From assembly GCF_028066395.1 (NCBI RefSeq), contig NZ_JALCBM010000022.1:1-48267 (forward strand): 48,267 bases of DNA, in the 5' to 3' direction. The notes below the pieces were generated by a model. That model saw only the letters and a list, made by a program, of their open reading frames with translations. It made no database searches and was not told where the DNA came from. This DNA is from Ruegeria sp. GTDB lineage: Bacteria > Pseudomonadota > Alphaproteobacteria > Rhodobacterales > Rhodobacteraceae. Below are positions 26,599 through 35,366 of this stretch, one piece after another. Within the stretch, counting starts at the first letter, position 1. Each line of letters opens with the position of its first letter. The position numbers were made by a program, and so were the translations under genes.

Positions 26599-26646
26599 CT
26601 GACGTCTCCCCTCGTCGGATTAGTGTGCTTCATATTCACGCATTTT

Positions 26647-26665
26647 AGGTCATGATTGCTGACCT
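26647..26665. promoter_or_regulatory. Palindrome in the divergent lysR / oxidoreductase spacer
   Basis: AGGTCA-N7-TGACCT, a perfect 19-bp inverted repeat containing a T-N11-A core, the LysR-type box. It lies 49 bp upstream of the oxidoreductase start. A second, imperfect pair (AACGATTTC and GAAATTGTT, 8 of 9) lies nearer lysR at about 26692-26725. Confidence 0.6.
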
Positions 26666-26767
26666 GTATAGTAAATTTCCCCTTAACCGTAACGATTTCG
26701 CGGTTTGATTGTGGAAATTGTTACCTGTTTCATATAGGTCTGCCGCAGGATAACGAAAGTTGCGGCG

Positions 26768-27676
26768 ATGGATTGGGACAAGCTCAGAATATTTCACGCG
26801 GTTGCGGATGCGGGCAGCCTGACCCATGCGGGGGACAAGCTCAATTTGTCTCAATCCGCCGTGAGCCGACAGATCCGCGCGCTGGAAGAATCGCTGGATG
26901 CCACCCTGTTTCACCGCCACGCGCGAGGACTGATTCTAACCGAACAGGGGGAATTGCTGTTCGATGCGACCTCGGCCATGTCGAAACGTCTGGACGCCGC
27001 CGCCGCCCGTATCCGCGATAGCGAGGATGAGGTGTTCGGCGTTCTGCGCGTCACCACCACCTTCGGCTTCGGCACCCTGTGGCTGGCCCCGCGCCTGCCC
27101 AAGCTTTACGATCAGTACCCCGACCTCAATATCGACCTGATGTTGGAAGAACGGGTGCTGGACCTGCCCATGCGCGAGGCGGACGTCGCCATCCGCATGA
27201 AAGAGCCCAGCCAGGCCGATCTGATCCGCAAGCGGCTGATGACGGTGCAGATGCATCTTTACGCAACCCGCAAATATCTGGACACCCATCAGGAACCGCT
27301 GGAAAAACCCGAAGACATCGCCAAGCACCGGCTGATCTGCCAGACGCCTTCGGCCCCGCAGGTCAGCGCCAGCGCCACGATGGTGCGGCACCTGATGACG
27401 TTCAATCCGGGCTCGTTGCTGACGGTGAACAACTATTTCGGCGTGCTTCAGGGGGTTCTGCATGATCTGGGTATCGGTGTCCTGCCCGACTACGTGACCA
27501 AGGAATTCCCCGATCTCGTGCCCGTCCTGGCCGAGGATGAAAGCGCCGATGTGCCGGTCTATCTGGCCTATCCCGAGGAACTGCGCCATTCCAAGCGCGT
27601 CGCGGCCTTCCGTGACTTCGTTCAGGATGAGATCATCGCGCACCGTAAGCAATTGAGACAAATGGGAAAACTCTAG
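26768..27676 (+). CDS. LysR-family transcriptional regulator
   Basis: A 302-residue regulator. The N-terminal winged HTH reads LRIFHAVADAGSLTHAGDKLNLSQSAVSRQI, the textbook LysR helix pair; the C-terminal periplasmic-binding-like domain (about 92-295) would bind an effector. Divergent to the indolepyruvate oxidoreductase, with a T-N11-A palindrome in the spacer, so it most likely controls that gene and itself. The ribosome site before ATG 26768 is weak. No effector can be named; aromatic amino acid breakdown products are a reasonable guess from the neighbour only. Confidence 0.92.
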   Translation: MDWDKLRIFHAVADAGSLTHAGDKLNLSQSAVSRQIRALEESLDATLFHRHARGLILTEQGELLFDATSAMSKRLDAAAARIRDSEDEVFGVLRVTTTFGFGTLWLAPRLPKLYDQYPDLNIDLMLEERVLDLPMREADVAIRMKEPSQADLIRKRLMTVQMHLYATRKYLDTHQEPLEKPEDIAKHRLICQTPSAPQVSASATMVRHLMTFNPGSLLTVNNYFGVLQGVLHDLGIGVLPDYVTKEFPDLVPVLAEDESADVPVYLAYPEELRHSKRVAAFRDFVQDEIIAHRKQLRQMGKL

Positions 27677-27718
27677 CTATGCGCTGACGGCATAGCGGAC
27701 ATGATCCTTTAACCTGTA

Positions 27719-27843
27719 AAACACCTTGAATGGGGGCGGCACGAGTCCTAAATCACCTCTCGAAGGCGGTGATGCTGCAACGCTCATCATCTTCATACCT
27801 CCCTGTTGGACTTTGGCCGAGCTTAGTGCTCGGCCTTTTTTTT
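27719..27843 (+). ncRNA. Candidate small RNA
   Basis: A gene-free stretch of about 280 bp lies between lysR and mscS. It contains a promoter-like pair (CTGACG at 27684-27689, 17 bp, CTTTAA at 27707-27712), then a hairpin ATCACC/GGTGAT (27752-27773), an unpaired region containing ACCTCCC (complementary to a ribosome-binding site) and a perfect intrinsic terminator with a T8 tail. Together these fit a trans-acting sRNA of about 125 nt, independent of the lysR transcript. It could also be just a long lysR 3' UTR with a strong terminator. Confidence 0.45.
27815..27843 (+). terminator. Strong intrinsic terminator
   Basis: GGCCGAGC-TTAGT-GCTCGGCC followed by eight T, an ideal rho-independent terminator. 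It ends either lysR or the candidate small RNA. Confidence 0.93.
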
Positions 27844-27955
27844 GGATTTTTCCCGTCTTGTGTCGCAAGCGTGATGAAATCACTGGGAAAAATTCATGCA
27901 CGCGCATATGATCCCGAAAAAACAATCATATTTTTCGTGATCGAGGGCAAAATCC

Positions 27956-30202
27956 ATGTTCCATCTATTTCGCCTGCTGCTGGCGTTCATGTCCGTGTTA
28001 TTATTGACGGGGCCTGTGCATGCTCAGGACAATACTGCCACCGCGCCCGTCACCATCCCCGCCGATCTGACGCCCGAGCAGGTCGACGGGCTGGTCGCCC
28101 GCATGTCCGACGATCAGGTGCGTGCCATTCTGCTGGAGCGTCTGGATGCCGTCGCCAAGGAACAGGCGGCAGCCGCGGCGGATCAAGAGGACCCTCTGAC
28201 CGAAATCCATGAAATCTGGGCCGAGATGGTCGCGTCATGGACGCAGGTTCTGACCACCCTGCCCAATATCGTCAGCGCGCAGATCACCGCGTTCGGCAAT
28301 TTCTCGGCCACGTTCGGGACGACCGGGGTGTTTACCCTGATGGGGCTGGTTCTGTCGGTCCTGATAGCCGGGTTCATCGGGGAAAAGCTGTTCGGGTTCC
28401 TGACCCGAAAGTGGTTCAGTCAGGCCGAAGTGTCCGAGGACGCGGATCTTTGGGGCGCGCTTCGGTATCTGTTCCGCCGATTCTGCCGTGAAATTGCGGG
28501 GTTGGTGGTGTTCTATGCGGTTGTCCGCGTGCTGGGACGCGGGCTGCTGACGCCGGAACAGCTTACCTATGCTGCGCCGTTTGTGTTCTTCCTGATCTGG
28601 ATTCCGCGCCTTGGGGCCGCGACCTCGCGGTTTATTCTGGCCCCCAACAAACCGCATTACCGGTTGGTCAATATTGACGATCACTGGGCGAAATATCTGC
28701 ATCGCAACCTGATCGGGCTGCTGATCCTGATCGGATTGACCCTGTTCGTCGTCCGGTTCAACGCGCTGAACGGCGTTACACCTGCCGACACGCGCATCGG
28801 GTTCTGGCTGAATGCGGCGATTCACATCTATATCGGCGTCATCGCCTGGACCGCGCGCGAAGGGCTGTCGCAGATGATGCTGGGCACCGACCCCGACCAT
28901 ACGAAATTCGACGAAGAGGTGGCGCAGTATTACCCCTATTTCGCCATCGGCGTCTCGGCGGTGATCTGGCTGCTGGTCGAGTTTCTGGCCGCGCAGCGCG
29001 ATCCGGCGATCCGCGCCCTGCTGGTCAAGGGGCCGCATTTCACCACCATGTTCTGGCTGCTGATCGCACCGGCGCTGGATACCCTGATCCGCGGGCTGGT
29101 GCGCCATCTGCAACCGCCCATGGCTGGCGAAGGGCCACTGGCCGAACAGGCCTATCGGTCGACCAAGCGCAGCTATATCCGCATTGGCCGGGTTCTGGCC
29201 GCCCTGTTCGTCGTCTTCATGATTGCCCGTGCCTGGCAACTTGACCTGCGCCATGTCGCTTCGGCCGGGGTCAGCGCCGAAGTGGGCGGCGCGGTGATCG
29301 AGTTCCTGCTGATCATCGCCACCGGCTATATCATCAACGAGGTCGTCTCGCTGTGGATCAACCGCCGTCTGGCCCAGGAACAGACCGCCGCCGAAGCGCT
29401 GGATGAAGAGGCCGGAGGCGAAGGTGGCGGTGCCGGGGGCTCGCGTCTGGCAACAGTTCTGCCGCTGCTGCGGATCACCGCGCAGATCACCATCGCGGTG
29501 ATCTTCGGTCTGCTCGCCTTGGGCGCGCTGGGGATCAACATCACCCCCCTGCTGGCCGGTGCCGGTGTTCTGGGTCTGGCCATCGGCTTTGGCGCGCAGA
29601 AACTGGTGGCTGATATCGTGGGCGGCATCTTCTTCCTGATCGACGATGCCTTCCGCGTGGGGGAATATGTCGATGTGGGCGGCACCATGGGCACGGTCGA
29701 GAAAATCTCGATCCGGTCCATGCAGTTGCGCCACCATCGCGGCCCGGTGCATACGATCCCTTATGGCGAGATCCAGAAGTTGACCAATTTCAGCCGCGAC
29801 TGGGTGATCATGAAGCTGAAATTCACCGTGCCCTTCGATACCGACCCGAACAAGGTCAAGAAAATCTTCAAGAAGATCGGCGCCGAGATGATGGAGGACG
29901 AAATCCACAAGGATGGCTTCCTGCAGCCTTTCAAGTCGCAAGGCGTCTTCGACTTTGACGATGTGGGCATGATCATCCGGGGCAAGTTCATGGCCAAACC
30001 GGGCAAACAGTTCACCCTGCGCAAGGAAATCTTCAACCGAGTCAAGGCGGCGTTCAAGGAAAACGGCATCGACTTCGCCCGCCGCGAAGTGCGCGTGGCC
30101 ATCCCCGGTCTGGACGAGGCCGAGAACCTGACCCCAGAACAGAAAACCGCCATTGGGGCCGCGGCCACGGCCGAGGTGAACAAGGATCAGGGCCAGACCT
30201 GA
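27956..30202 (+). CDS. MscS-family mechanosensitive channel protein, large type
   Basis: A 748-residue inner-membrane protein with a signal peptide (MFHLFRLLLAFMSVLLLTGPVHAQ), a short periplasmic region, and about nine or ten membrane segments between residues 120 and 560. The pore helix block LLAGAGVLGLAIGFGAQKLVADIVGG (about 540) and the beta-domain VGEYVDVGGTMGTVEKISIRSMQLR are diagnostic of MscS. The C-terminal domain contains IPYGEIQKLTNFSRDW. Extra N-terminal membrane segments place it with the larger YbdG/MscK-like members. It would open on membrane tension to release solutes. Its stop codon overlaps the next start (TGATG), so the outer-membrane protein is translationally coupled. Confidence 0.93.
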   Translation: MFHLFRLLLAFMSVLLLTGPVHAQDNTATAPVTIPADLTPEQVDGLVARMSDDQVRAILLERLDAVAKEQAAAAADQEDPLTEIHEIWAEMVASWTQVLTTLPNIVSAQITAFGNFSATFGTTGVFTLMGLVLSVLIAGFIGEKLFGFLTRKWFSQAEVSEDADLWGALRYLFRRFCREIAGLVVFYAVVRVLGRGLLTPEQLTYAAPFVFFLIWIPRLGAATSRFILAPNKPHYRLVNIDDHWAKYLHRNLIGLLILIGLTLFVVRFNALNGVTPADTRIGFWLNAAIHIYIGVIAWTAREGLSQMMLGTDPDHTKFDEEVAQYYPYFAIGVSAVIWLLVEFLAAQRDPAIRALLVKGPHFTTMFWLLIAPALDTLIRGLVRHLQPPMAGEGPLAEQAYRSTKRSYIRIGRVLAALFVVFMIARAWQLDLRHVASAGVSAEVGGAVIEFLLIIATGYIINEVVSLWINRRLAQEQTAAEALDEEAGGEGGGAGGSRLATVLPLLRITAQITIAVIFGLLALGALGINITPLLAGAGVLGLAIGFGAQKLVADIVGGIFFLIDDAFRVGEYVDVGGTMGTVEKISIRSMQLRHHRGPVHTIPYGEIQKLTNFSRDWVIMKLKFTVPFDTDPNKVKKIFKKIGAEMMEDEIHKDGFLQPFKSQGVFDFDDVGMIIRGKFMAKPGKQFTLRKEIFNRVKAAFKENGIDFARREVRVAIPGLDEAENLTPEQKTAIGAAATAEVNKDQGQT

Positions 30203-31371
30203 TGCCAATACCGGAACCGGGGTCGCCCTCGGTTCCGGTCCGCATGTTCAAAGGGTTCCCTTTCGTGAGACCTGCCGCCCTTGCAACCACTGTTACCGTC
30301 CTGACCGCGCCGCTGGCGCAGGCCGGTTCGGTGACGTTGGAAGCCAATGTGGACCCGTTCGACGAAGCGCAGGAAGAGGCCGCCATAGGGTTCCGCAACG
30401 GCTCTTTCATCGCGGTGCCGATCCCGTTTTCCGACCCAACAATTGGCTCTGGCTTGACGCTGGGGGCCGGATATCTGTTTCAACTGGATGAAAGCTCAAA
30501 ACCCTCGCTGTTCGGGGTTGCGGCGCTGCGCTCCAGCAATGGCAGTCAGGCCTATGGCGGTGCCGCCAATTTCGCCTTCGACAACAACCGCTGGCAAATC
30601 GAGACGCTATACGCCAAGGCCAATATCAACTACGACCTTTTCACCGCCGCCGGACAACTGCCGGTGACGCAAGACGGCGATCTGGCCCGGATCGAGCTGT
30701 CCTATGGCTTCACCCCAGAAATCTCCGCCGGGCTGGCAGTGCGATACCTGAACACCTCGGTCAGTCTCGACGGGCTTGGCCTGCCCCCGATCCCCCCGCC
30801 TTTCGATCAGTTTCTGGATATGGAGATCGTGACGCCCACCCTGGTCGCCGCCTGGGACTGGCGCGATGATACGATCTATCCCACCTCCGGCTTCAACCTG
30901 CAGACCGAGCTGGCCTACAGTCATACGCTGACCGGGCTGACGGGCGACTATTCCAAGGCCTTCATCAACTTCACCCATTACTGGAACCCCATCCCCAAGG
31001 GCGTCATTGCCGCGCGGGTATCGACCTGCGCCGCCTCGGATGAGACACCGTTTTTCGACCAATGCTCACTGGGCGGCACCGATGCGTTTCGCGGCTTTCC
31101 GGTGACACAGTTCCTCGATTTGCGGTCGGCGTCCCTGCAGATCGAATACCGGCACCAGTTCACCAAACGGCTGGGCGCCGTGGCGTTTGGCGGCGCGGGC
31201 CAGACCGGAGACAGCTACGGCGACCTGTCTGCGGACGGCACCCACACGGCCTATGGTCTGGGCGCGCGCTATCGCGTGTCGCAGAAATTCCCGGTCGATT
31301 TCGCGGTCGATTGGGCGCACAACGATCTGGGCGAAGACCAGCTTTATATCTATGTCGGCCAAAGGTTCTGA
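30202..31371 (+). CDS. Outer-membrane beta-barrel protein (Omp85/BamA-barrel-like)
   Basis: A 389-residue secreted protein with an N-terminal signal (PAALATTVTVLTAPLAQA). Alternating hydrophobic strands run to a terminal YIYVGQRF with C-terminal Phe, the outer-membrane insertion signal. LGGTDAFRGFP resembles the conserved VRGF loop of Omp85 barrels, but no POTRA domains are present, so it is a short, barrel-only relative. Start ATG 30202 overlaps the MscS stop; ATG 30244, 14 codons on, would give a cleaner signal peptide. The gene pair suggests a joint role at both membranes, which is inference. Confidence 0.75.
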   Translation: MPIPEPGSPSVPVRMFKGFPFVRPAALATTVTVLTAPLAQAGSVTLEANVDPFDEAQEEAAIGFRNGSFIAVPIPFSDPTIGSGLTLGAGYLFQLDESSKPSLFGVAALRSSNGSQAYGGAANFAFDNNRWQIETLYAKANINYDLFTAAGQLPVTQDGDLARIELSYGFTPEISAGLAVRYLNTSVSLDGLGLPPIPPPFDQFLDMEIVTPTLVAAWDWRDDTIYPTSGFNLQTELAYSHTLTGLTGDYSKAFINFTHYWNPIPKGVIAARVSTCAASDETPFFDQCSLGGTDAFRGFPVTQFLDLRSASLQIEYRHQFTKRLGAVAFGGAGQTGDSYGDLSADGTHTAYGLGARYRVSQKFPVDFAVDWAHNDLGEDQLYIYVGQRF

Positions 31372-31458
31372 GACCCTGCGCGGTCTTGACCCTTCCCCCC
31401 GGCGCGCCCTTGCCCTAAAAGGCCCGCAATCTCGGCCACCTTGGACACAGGACAAACG

Positions 31459-33618
31459 ATGCAAGAGCCCGCCATCACACCCGATCTGATTGCCGCCCAC
31501 GGGCTGAAGCCCGAGGAATACGACATGATCCTCGAGATCATCGGGCGTGAGCCGACCTTCACTGAACTCGGCATCTTTTCGGCCATGTGGAACGAGCATT
31601 GTTCGTATAAATCCTCGAAGAAATGGCTGCGCACTCTGCCCACCTCGGGACCTCAGGTGATTTGCGGCCCGGGTGAGAATGCCGGTGTGGTCGATATCGG
31701 CGATGGTCAGGCCGTGGTCTTCAAGATGGAAAGCCACAACCACCCGTCCTATATCGAGCCCTATCAGGGTGCGGCGACCGGCGTGGGCGGCATTCTGCGC
31801 GACGTCTTTACCATGGGCGCGCGTCCCATCGCATCGATGAACGCGCTGTCCTTCGGTGAGCCCGGCCACCACAAAACCCGCCAACTGGTCAACGGCGTGG
31901 TCGAAGGCATCGGCGGCTACGGCAACTGTTTCGGCGTGCCCTGCGTCGGTGGCGAGGTTCGGTTCCACCCGGCTTATAACGGCAACTGCCTTGTAAACGC
32001 CTTCGCCGCCGGTCTGGCTGACAGCGACAAGATCTTCTACTCGGCAGCCTCGGGCGTCGGCATGCCCGTGGTCTATCTGGGTGCCAAAACCGGCCGTGAC
32101 GGTGTGGGCGGCGCAACCATGGCCTCAGCCGAGTTCGACGACACGATCGAAGAAAAGCGCCCCACCGTTCAGGTCGGCGACCCCTTCACCGAAAAACGCC
32201 TGATGGAGGCGACGCTGGAACTGATGCAGACCGGCGCCGTGATCTCGATCCAGGATATGGGCGCGGCGGGTCTGACCTGCTCTGCCGTGGAGATGGGCGA
32301 CAAGGGCGGTCTGGGCGTGCGCCTTGATCTGGAAAACGTGCCCCAGCGCGAAGAGAACATGACAGCCTATGAGATGATGCTGTCGGAATCTCAGGAACGC
32401 ATGCTGATGGTGCTGAAACCTGAACTGGAGGCTGAGGCCCGCGCCGTGTTCGAAAAATGGGATCTGGATTTCGCCATCGTCGGTGAAACTATTGCCGAGG
32501 ATCGTTTCCTGATCATGCACAATGGTGAGGTGAAGGCCGATCTGGTCCTGTCCAAACTCTCCTCGACCGCGCCGGAATATGACCGCCCGTGGGAGCCTAC
32601 TCCGCAAGCCGAGGAGCTTTCCGAAGTCCCCCAGATCGATCCGATCGACGGTCTGCGCGCCCTGCTCGCCTCTCCCAACTATGCGGGCAAGCAATGGGTC
32701 TATGAACAATATGACACCATGGTCATGGCCGACACCTCGCGCACGCCGGGTCTGGGCGCGGGCATGGTGCGCGTGCATGGCACCGACAAGGTTCTGGCCT
32801 TCACCAGCGACGTGACCCCGCGCTATGTCCGCGCCAACCCGGTTGAAGGTGGTAAACAGGCCGTGGCCGAAGCCTATCGCAACCTGACCGCCGTTGGGGC
32901 CAAACCGCTGGCCACCACCGACAACCTGAATTTCGGCAATCCCGAAAAGCCCGAGATCATGGGCCAGTTCGTCGGCGCAATCCAAGGCATCGGCGCAGCC
33001 GTCGGCGCGCTGGACATGCCCATCGTGTCGGGCAACGTGTCGCTTTACAACGAAACTGACGGTCAGGCGATCTTGCCGACTCCAACCATCGGCGCGGTCG
33101 GCCTGCTGTCTCACAGCGATGAGATCATCGGCAACGAGGTTCGCGAGGGCCATGTCGCCCTAATCATCGGCGAAACCAACGGCCATCTGGGTCAGTCCGC
33201 CCTGCTGGCCGAGGTGTTCAACCGCGAAGACGGCGACGCCCCCCATGTCGATCTGGCCGCAGAACAGCGCAACGGCGACTTCATCCGCGCCAATCGTGAG
33301 ATGATCAAAGCCTGCACCGATCTGGGCGATGGTGGCCTCGCGCTGGCGGCCTTCGAACTGGCCGAAGCCGCAGGCGTTGGCGTCCACCTCGACGATGCCT
33401 CGACCGAGTTCCTGTTCGGCGAAGATCAGGCCCGCTATCTGGTCGCCTGCAACTTCGATCAGGCCGAGGCGCTGATGATCGCCGCCGGTCAGGCGGGCGT
33501 TCCGCTGGTCTCGGTCGGCCGCTTCACCGGCGACTGCGTCAAGATCGGCACTTCCGAGGCCCCGCTGGCGGAACTGACCGACACCTTCCGCAGCAGCTTT
33601 GCCGCTGCTGTGGCCTGA
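31459..33618 (+). CDS. purL: Phosphoribosylformylglycinamidine synthase subunit PurL
   Basis: ATP-dependent FGAM synthase subunit of 719 residues, the short form that works with PurS and PurQ (both at 9-11 kb). Signatures in order: [61 protein letters not shown], and [15 protein letters not shown], with the second half repeating the ATP-grasp-like fold ([26 protein letters not shown]). ATG 31459 is used, six codons into the longest frame, preceded by AGGAC. It is unlinked from purSQ and has its own terminator. Confidence 0.97.
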   Translation: MQEPAITPDLIAAHGLKPEEYDMILEIIGREPTFTELGIFSAMWNEHCSYKSSKKWLRTLPTSGPQVICGPGENAGVVDIGDGQAVVFKMESHNHPSYIEPYQGAATGVGGILRDVFTMGARPIASMNALSFGEPGHHKTRQLVNGVVEGIGGYGNCFGVPCVGGEVRFHPAYNGNCLVNAFAAGLADSDKIFYSAASGVGMPVVYLGAKTGRDGVGGATMASAEFDDTIEEKRPTVQVGDPFTEKRLMEATLELMQTGAVISIQDMGAAGLTCSAVEMGDKGGLGVRLDLENVPQREENMTAYEMMLSESQERMLMVLKPELEAEARAVFEKWDLDFAIVGETIAEDRFLIMHNGEVKADLVLSKLSSTAPEYDRPWEPTPQAEELSEVPQIDPIDGLRALLASPNYAGKQWVYEQYDTMVMADTSRTPGLGAGMVRVHGTDKVLAFTSDVTPRYVRANPVEGGKQAVAEAYRNLTAVGAKPLATTDNLNFGNPEKPEIMGQFVGAIQGIGAAVGALDMPIVSGNVSLYNETDGQAILPTPTIGAVGLLSHSDEIIGNEVREGHVALIIGETNGHLGQSALLAEVFNREDGDAPHVDLAAEQRNGDFIRANREMIKACTDLGDGGLALAAFELAEAAGVGVHLDDASTEFLFGEDQARYLVACNFDQAEALMIAAGQAGVPLVSVGRFTGDCVKIGTSEAPLAELTDTFRSSFAAAVA

Positions 33619-33646
33619 CCGCTTCTTCTCGTTTCAAATACGGAAA

Positions 33647-33676
33647 AAACCCGCGCCCTCCGTCGGCGCGGGTTTT
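33647..33676 (+). terminator. Terminator after purL
   Basis: AAACCCGCGCC/GGCGCGGGTTT, a perfect 11-bp stem with a 7-nt loop, ending in TTTT. Confidence 0.9.
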
Positions 33677-33759
33677 GCGTATCCACAGGACCCGGCACAT
33701 CTTGCGCGGCCCCCAACATCGCTCTACATCTTGGGAAAGACCTTCAGGAGTAAACCTAC

Positions 33760-33996
33760 ATGCCGATGAGCGCCCACGAAATCGAAACCCTGCTGCGCGA
33801 CGCCTTTCCCGATGCGGAAATTCAGGTCGGCGGGCATGATGGCGTGCATATGTCCGCCATGGTCGTGGACGAAAGCTTTCGCGGCAAAAACCGGGTGCAG
33901 CAGCAGCGCGCGGTCTATGCGGCCCTGAAAGGCAAGATGGACGGCCCGGACGGAGAGCTGCACGCACTGGCGCTGACAACAAAAGTGCCAGAGTAA
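33760..33996 (+). CDS. bolA: BolA-family protein
   Basis: A 78-residue alpha/beta protein. IETLLRDAFPDAEIQVGGHDG, HMSAMVVDESFRGKNRVQQQRAVYAAL and the terminal HALALTTKVPE carry the BolA fold; the conserved His of the VHMSAM and LHALAL stretches could be iron-sulfur ligands shared with a monothiol glutaredoxin. BolA/Grx4 complexes handle [2Fe-2S] clusters and sense iron. The matching glutaredoxin gene is two genes downstream. AGGAG precedes the first ATG; a second ATG two codons on is equally usable. Confidence 0.93.
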   Translation: MPMSAHEIETLLRDAFPDAEIQVGGHDGVHMSAMVVDESFRGKNRVQQQRAVYAALKGKMDGPDGELHALALTTKVPE

Positions 33997-33997
33997 A

Positions 33998-34249
33998 ATG
34001 GAACACGCGGTCGTAATCTTGGTTGCGCTGTCTGTTTTTGTATTGCTGATTGCGCTCTTGGCTTGGAGCAATGCAAGGAACAAGCACAAAACCAAACGAG
34101 GATCGCAGCCCGGGAGCGGAAAGCACATTCTCCATTCAACATACAGCTCTCATGACGGCGCAATCAGTTCGACCCACACTCACATCCCAAAGAACCCACA
34201 AGACTACGCCAAGGCGATGATGCCGAAGAGCAAAGGAAACACGAAATGA
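33998..34249 (+). CDS. Small membrane protein of unknown function
   Basis: An 83-residue protein with one N-terminal membrane helix ([19 protein letters not shown]) followed by a polar, Lys/His/Ser-rich tail. I do not recognise it. It starts 1 bp after the bolA stop and overlaps grxD by 4 bp (ATGA), so it is translated with both. Its coupling suggests a link to iron-sulfur or redox work at the membrane, but that is only context. The tail has no cysteine. Confidence 0.7.
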   Translation: MEHAVVILVALSVFVLLIALLAWSNARNKHKTKRGSQPGSGKHILHSTYSSHDGAISSTHTHIPKNPQDYAKAMMPKSKGNTK

Positions 34250-34608
34250 CCGACGTAAAGACCCAGATCGACGAAACCGTCAAAGCCAATGATGTGGTGC
34301 TGTATATGAAAGGCACCAAAGAGATGCCGCAATGCGGGTTCTCATCGCGCGTGGCGGGCGTTTTGAACTATATGGGCGTTGACTATGCCGACGTGAACGT
34401 TCTGGCCGATGAGGCGGTCCGTCAGGGCATCAAGGATTACTCCGACTGGCCCACCGTCCCGCAGCTTTACGTCAAGGGTGAGTTCGTCGGCGGCTGCGAT
34501 ATCATCACCGAGATGACCCTGTCGGGTGAGTTGGATACGCTGTTTGACGAAAACGGTGTCGGCTACAACAAGGACGCCGCAGACAAGATCCGCGAAGCCA
34601 ACGCCTGA
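34246..34608 (+). CDS. grxD: Monothiol glutaredoxin, Grx4 type
   Basis: A 120-residue glutaredoxin with the CGFS active site ([10 protein letters not shown], Cys near residue 31), [19 protein letters not shown], and the TVP cis-proline of the thioredoxin fold. CGFS glutaredoxins bind a [2Fe-2S] cluster with glutathione and pass it on; they pair with BolA proteins, encoded two genes upstream. ATG 34246 follows AAAGGA. Confidence 0.96.
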   Translation: MTDVKTQIDETVKANDVVLYMKGTKEMPQCGFSSRVAGVLNYMGVDYADVNVLADEAVRQGIKDYSDWPTVPQLYVKGEFVGGCDIITEMTLSGELDTLFDENGVGYNKDAADKIREANA

Positions 34609-34623
34609 TCTGACGGATCGGAC

Positions 34624-34974
34624 CTAACGACTGGAACAGTCCCTGAACAACACCCGTTCCGGGGCTGTCGCGCCGTCTGCCTGATGGGTGATCGTGGCGT
34701 CCCAGCCCTTTGAGCGCAGGGTGTACGTGCCTTCGGCCCCAACGGATTCGTACAGAATGCCCGAGCCGCTGGGCGCCTGTTGCAGCGCCACCAACGCGCC
34801 ATCAATGACCATGGCCGCTGCCGCCGATCCATCGGAGGCGTTGAAATAAGACACTGGAATCTGGGTGTCGTTTTCGCAGGTGAATGTGACCGAGAGAACA
34901 TCAATCTCGGCCACTGCGGCAGAGGCCACAAGGGACAGGCCCAAGCCATAGACAACGCATCGCAGCCCCATCAT
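34624..34974 (-). CDS. MliC-family periplasmic lysozyme inhibitor
   Basis: A 116-residue secreted protein: signal peptide MMGLRCVVYGLGLSLVASAAVA, then the MliC domain with FTCENDTQIPVSYFN, VALQQAPSGSGILYESVG and KGWDATI. The SGxxYE stretch is the lysozyme-contacting segment of this family. There is no lipobox cysteine, so it should be soluble in the periplasm. It overlaps zapA by 4 bp and is the third gene of that operon, an unusual partner for a cell-division protein. Confidence 0.82.
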   Translation of the reverse strand: MMGLRCVVYGLGLSLVASAAVAEIDVLSVTFTCENDTQIPVSYFNASDGSAAAAMVIDGALVALQQAPSGSGILYESVGAEGTYTLRSKGWDATITHQADGATAPERVLFRDCSSR

Positions 34975-35366
34975 TCGCCCGCCTTCTCTTCGACAACCGC
35001 CGCCAGAGCTTCGGCCCGGGCCGCCATTTCCGCCAAAGTGTCAGTGACCGAGGGCGGCACGACCGCAACCTCGATCCGTTCCGGCTCGGGCCGGGGCGCG
35101 TTGCGCAGGGTCTGCAACTCGGCCTCGGTCTGGGCCAGTTTGGCTTCCAGCGATTTCACTTTGTCATCGGTGGCCGCTGTCTTGTCGGCCAACATCAGCC
35201 CCGCCATCAGCAGCATCCGCGATTCCGGCATGCGCCCGATCTGGTCGGACAGAACCTGCGCTTCGTCATCCAGCATCTTGGCGGCGGCCATCAGAAAGGT
35301 CTCTTCCCCCTCCTGGCACGAGACGTCAAAGCCACGCCCGCCGATATGAATGGTAACCTCGGGCAT
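34971..35366 (-). CDS. zapA: Cell division protein ZapA
   Basis: A 131-residue FtsZ-bundling factor. The N-terminal globular part has VTIHIGGRGFDVSCQEGEE and the AAAKMLDDEAQVLS helix; the rest (about 60-130) is the coiled-coil dimer/tetramer region, with a Pro/Glu-rich break. It is joined to the upstream coiled-coil gene by a 1-bp overlap (TAATG) and to the MliC gene by a 4-bp overlap. Confidence 0.92.
   Translation of the reverse strand: MPEVTIHIGGRGFDVSCQEGEETFLMAAAKMLDDEAQVLSDQIGRMPESRMLLMAGLMLADKTAATDDKVKSLEAKLAQTEAELQTLRNAPRPEPERIEVAVVPPSVTDTLAEMAARAEALAAVVEEKAGE

Noticed and set aside
27677..27925. 82-codon minus-strand frame in the lysR-mscS spacer
   Set aside because: It runs through a perfect intrinsic terminator and a promoter-like region; no ribosome site or family character.
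28235..30208. 657-codon minus-strand frame opposite the MscS gene
   Set aside because: Shadow frame; the plus-strand MscS domain signatures are unambiguous.
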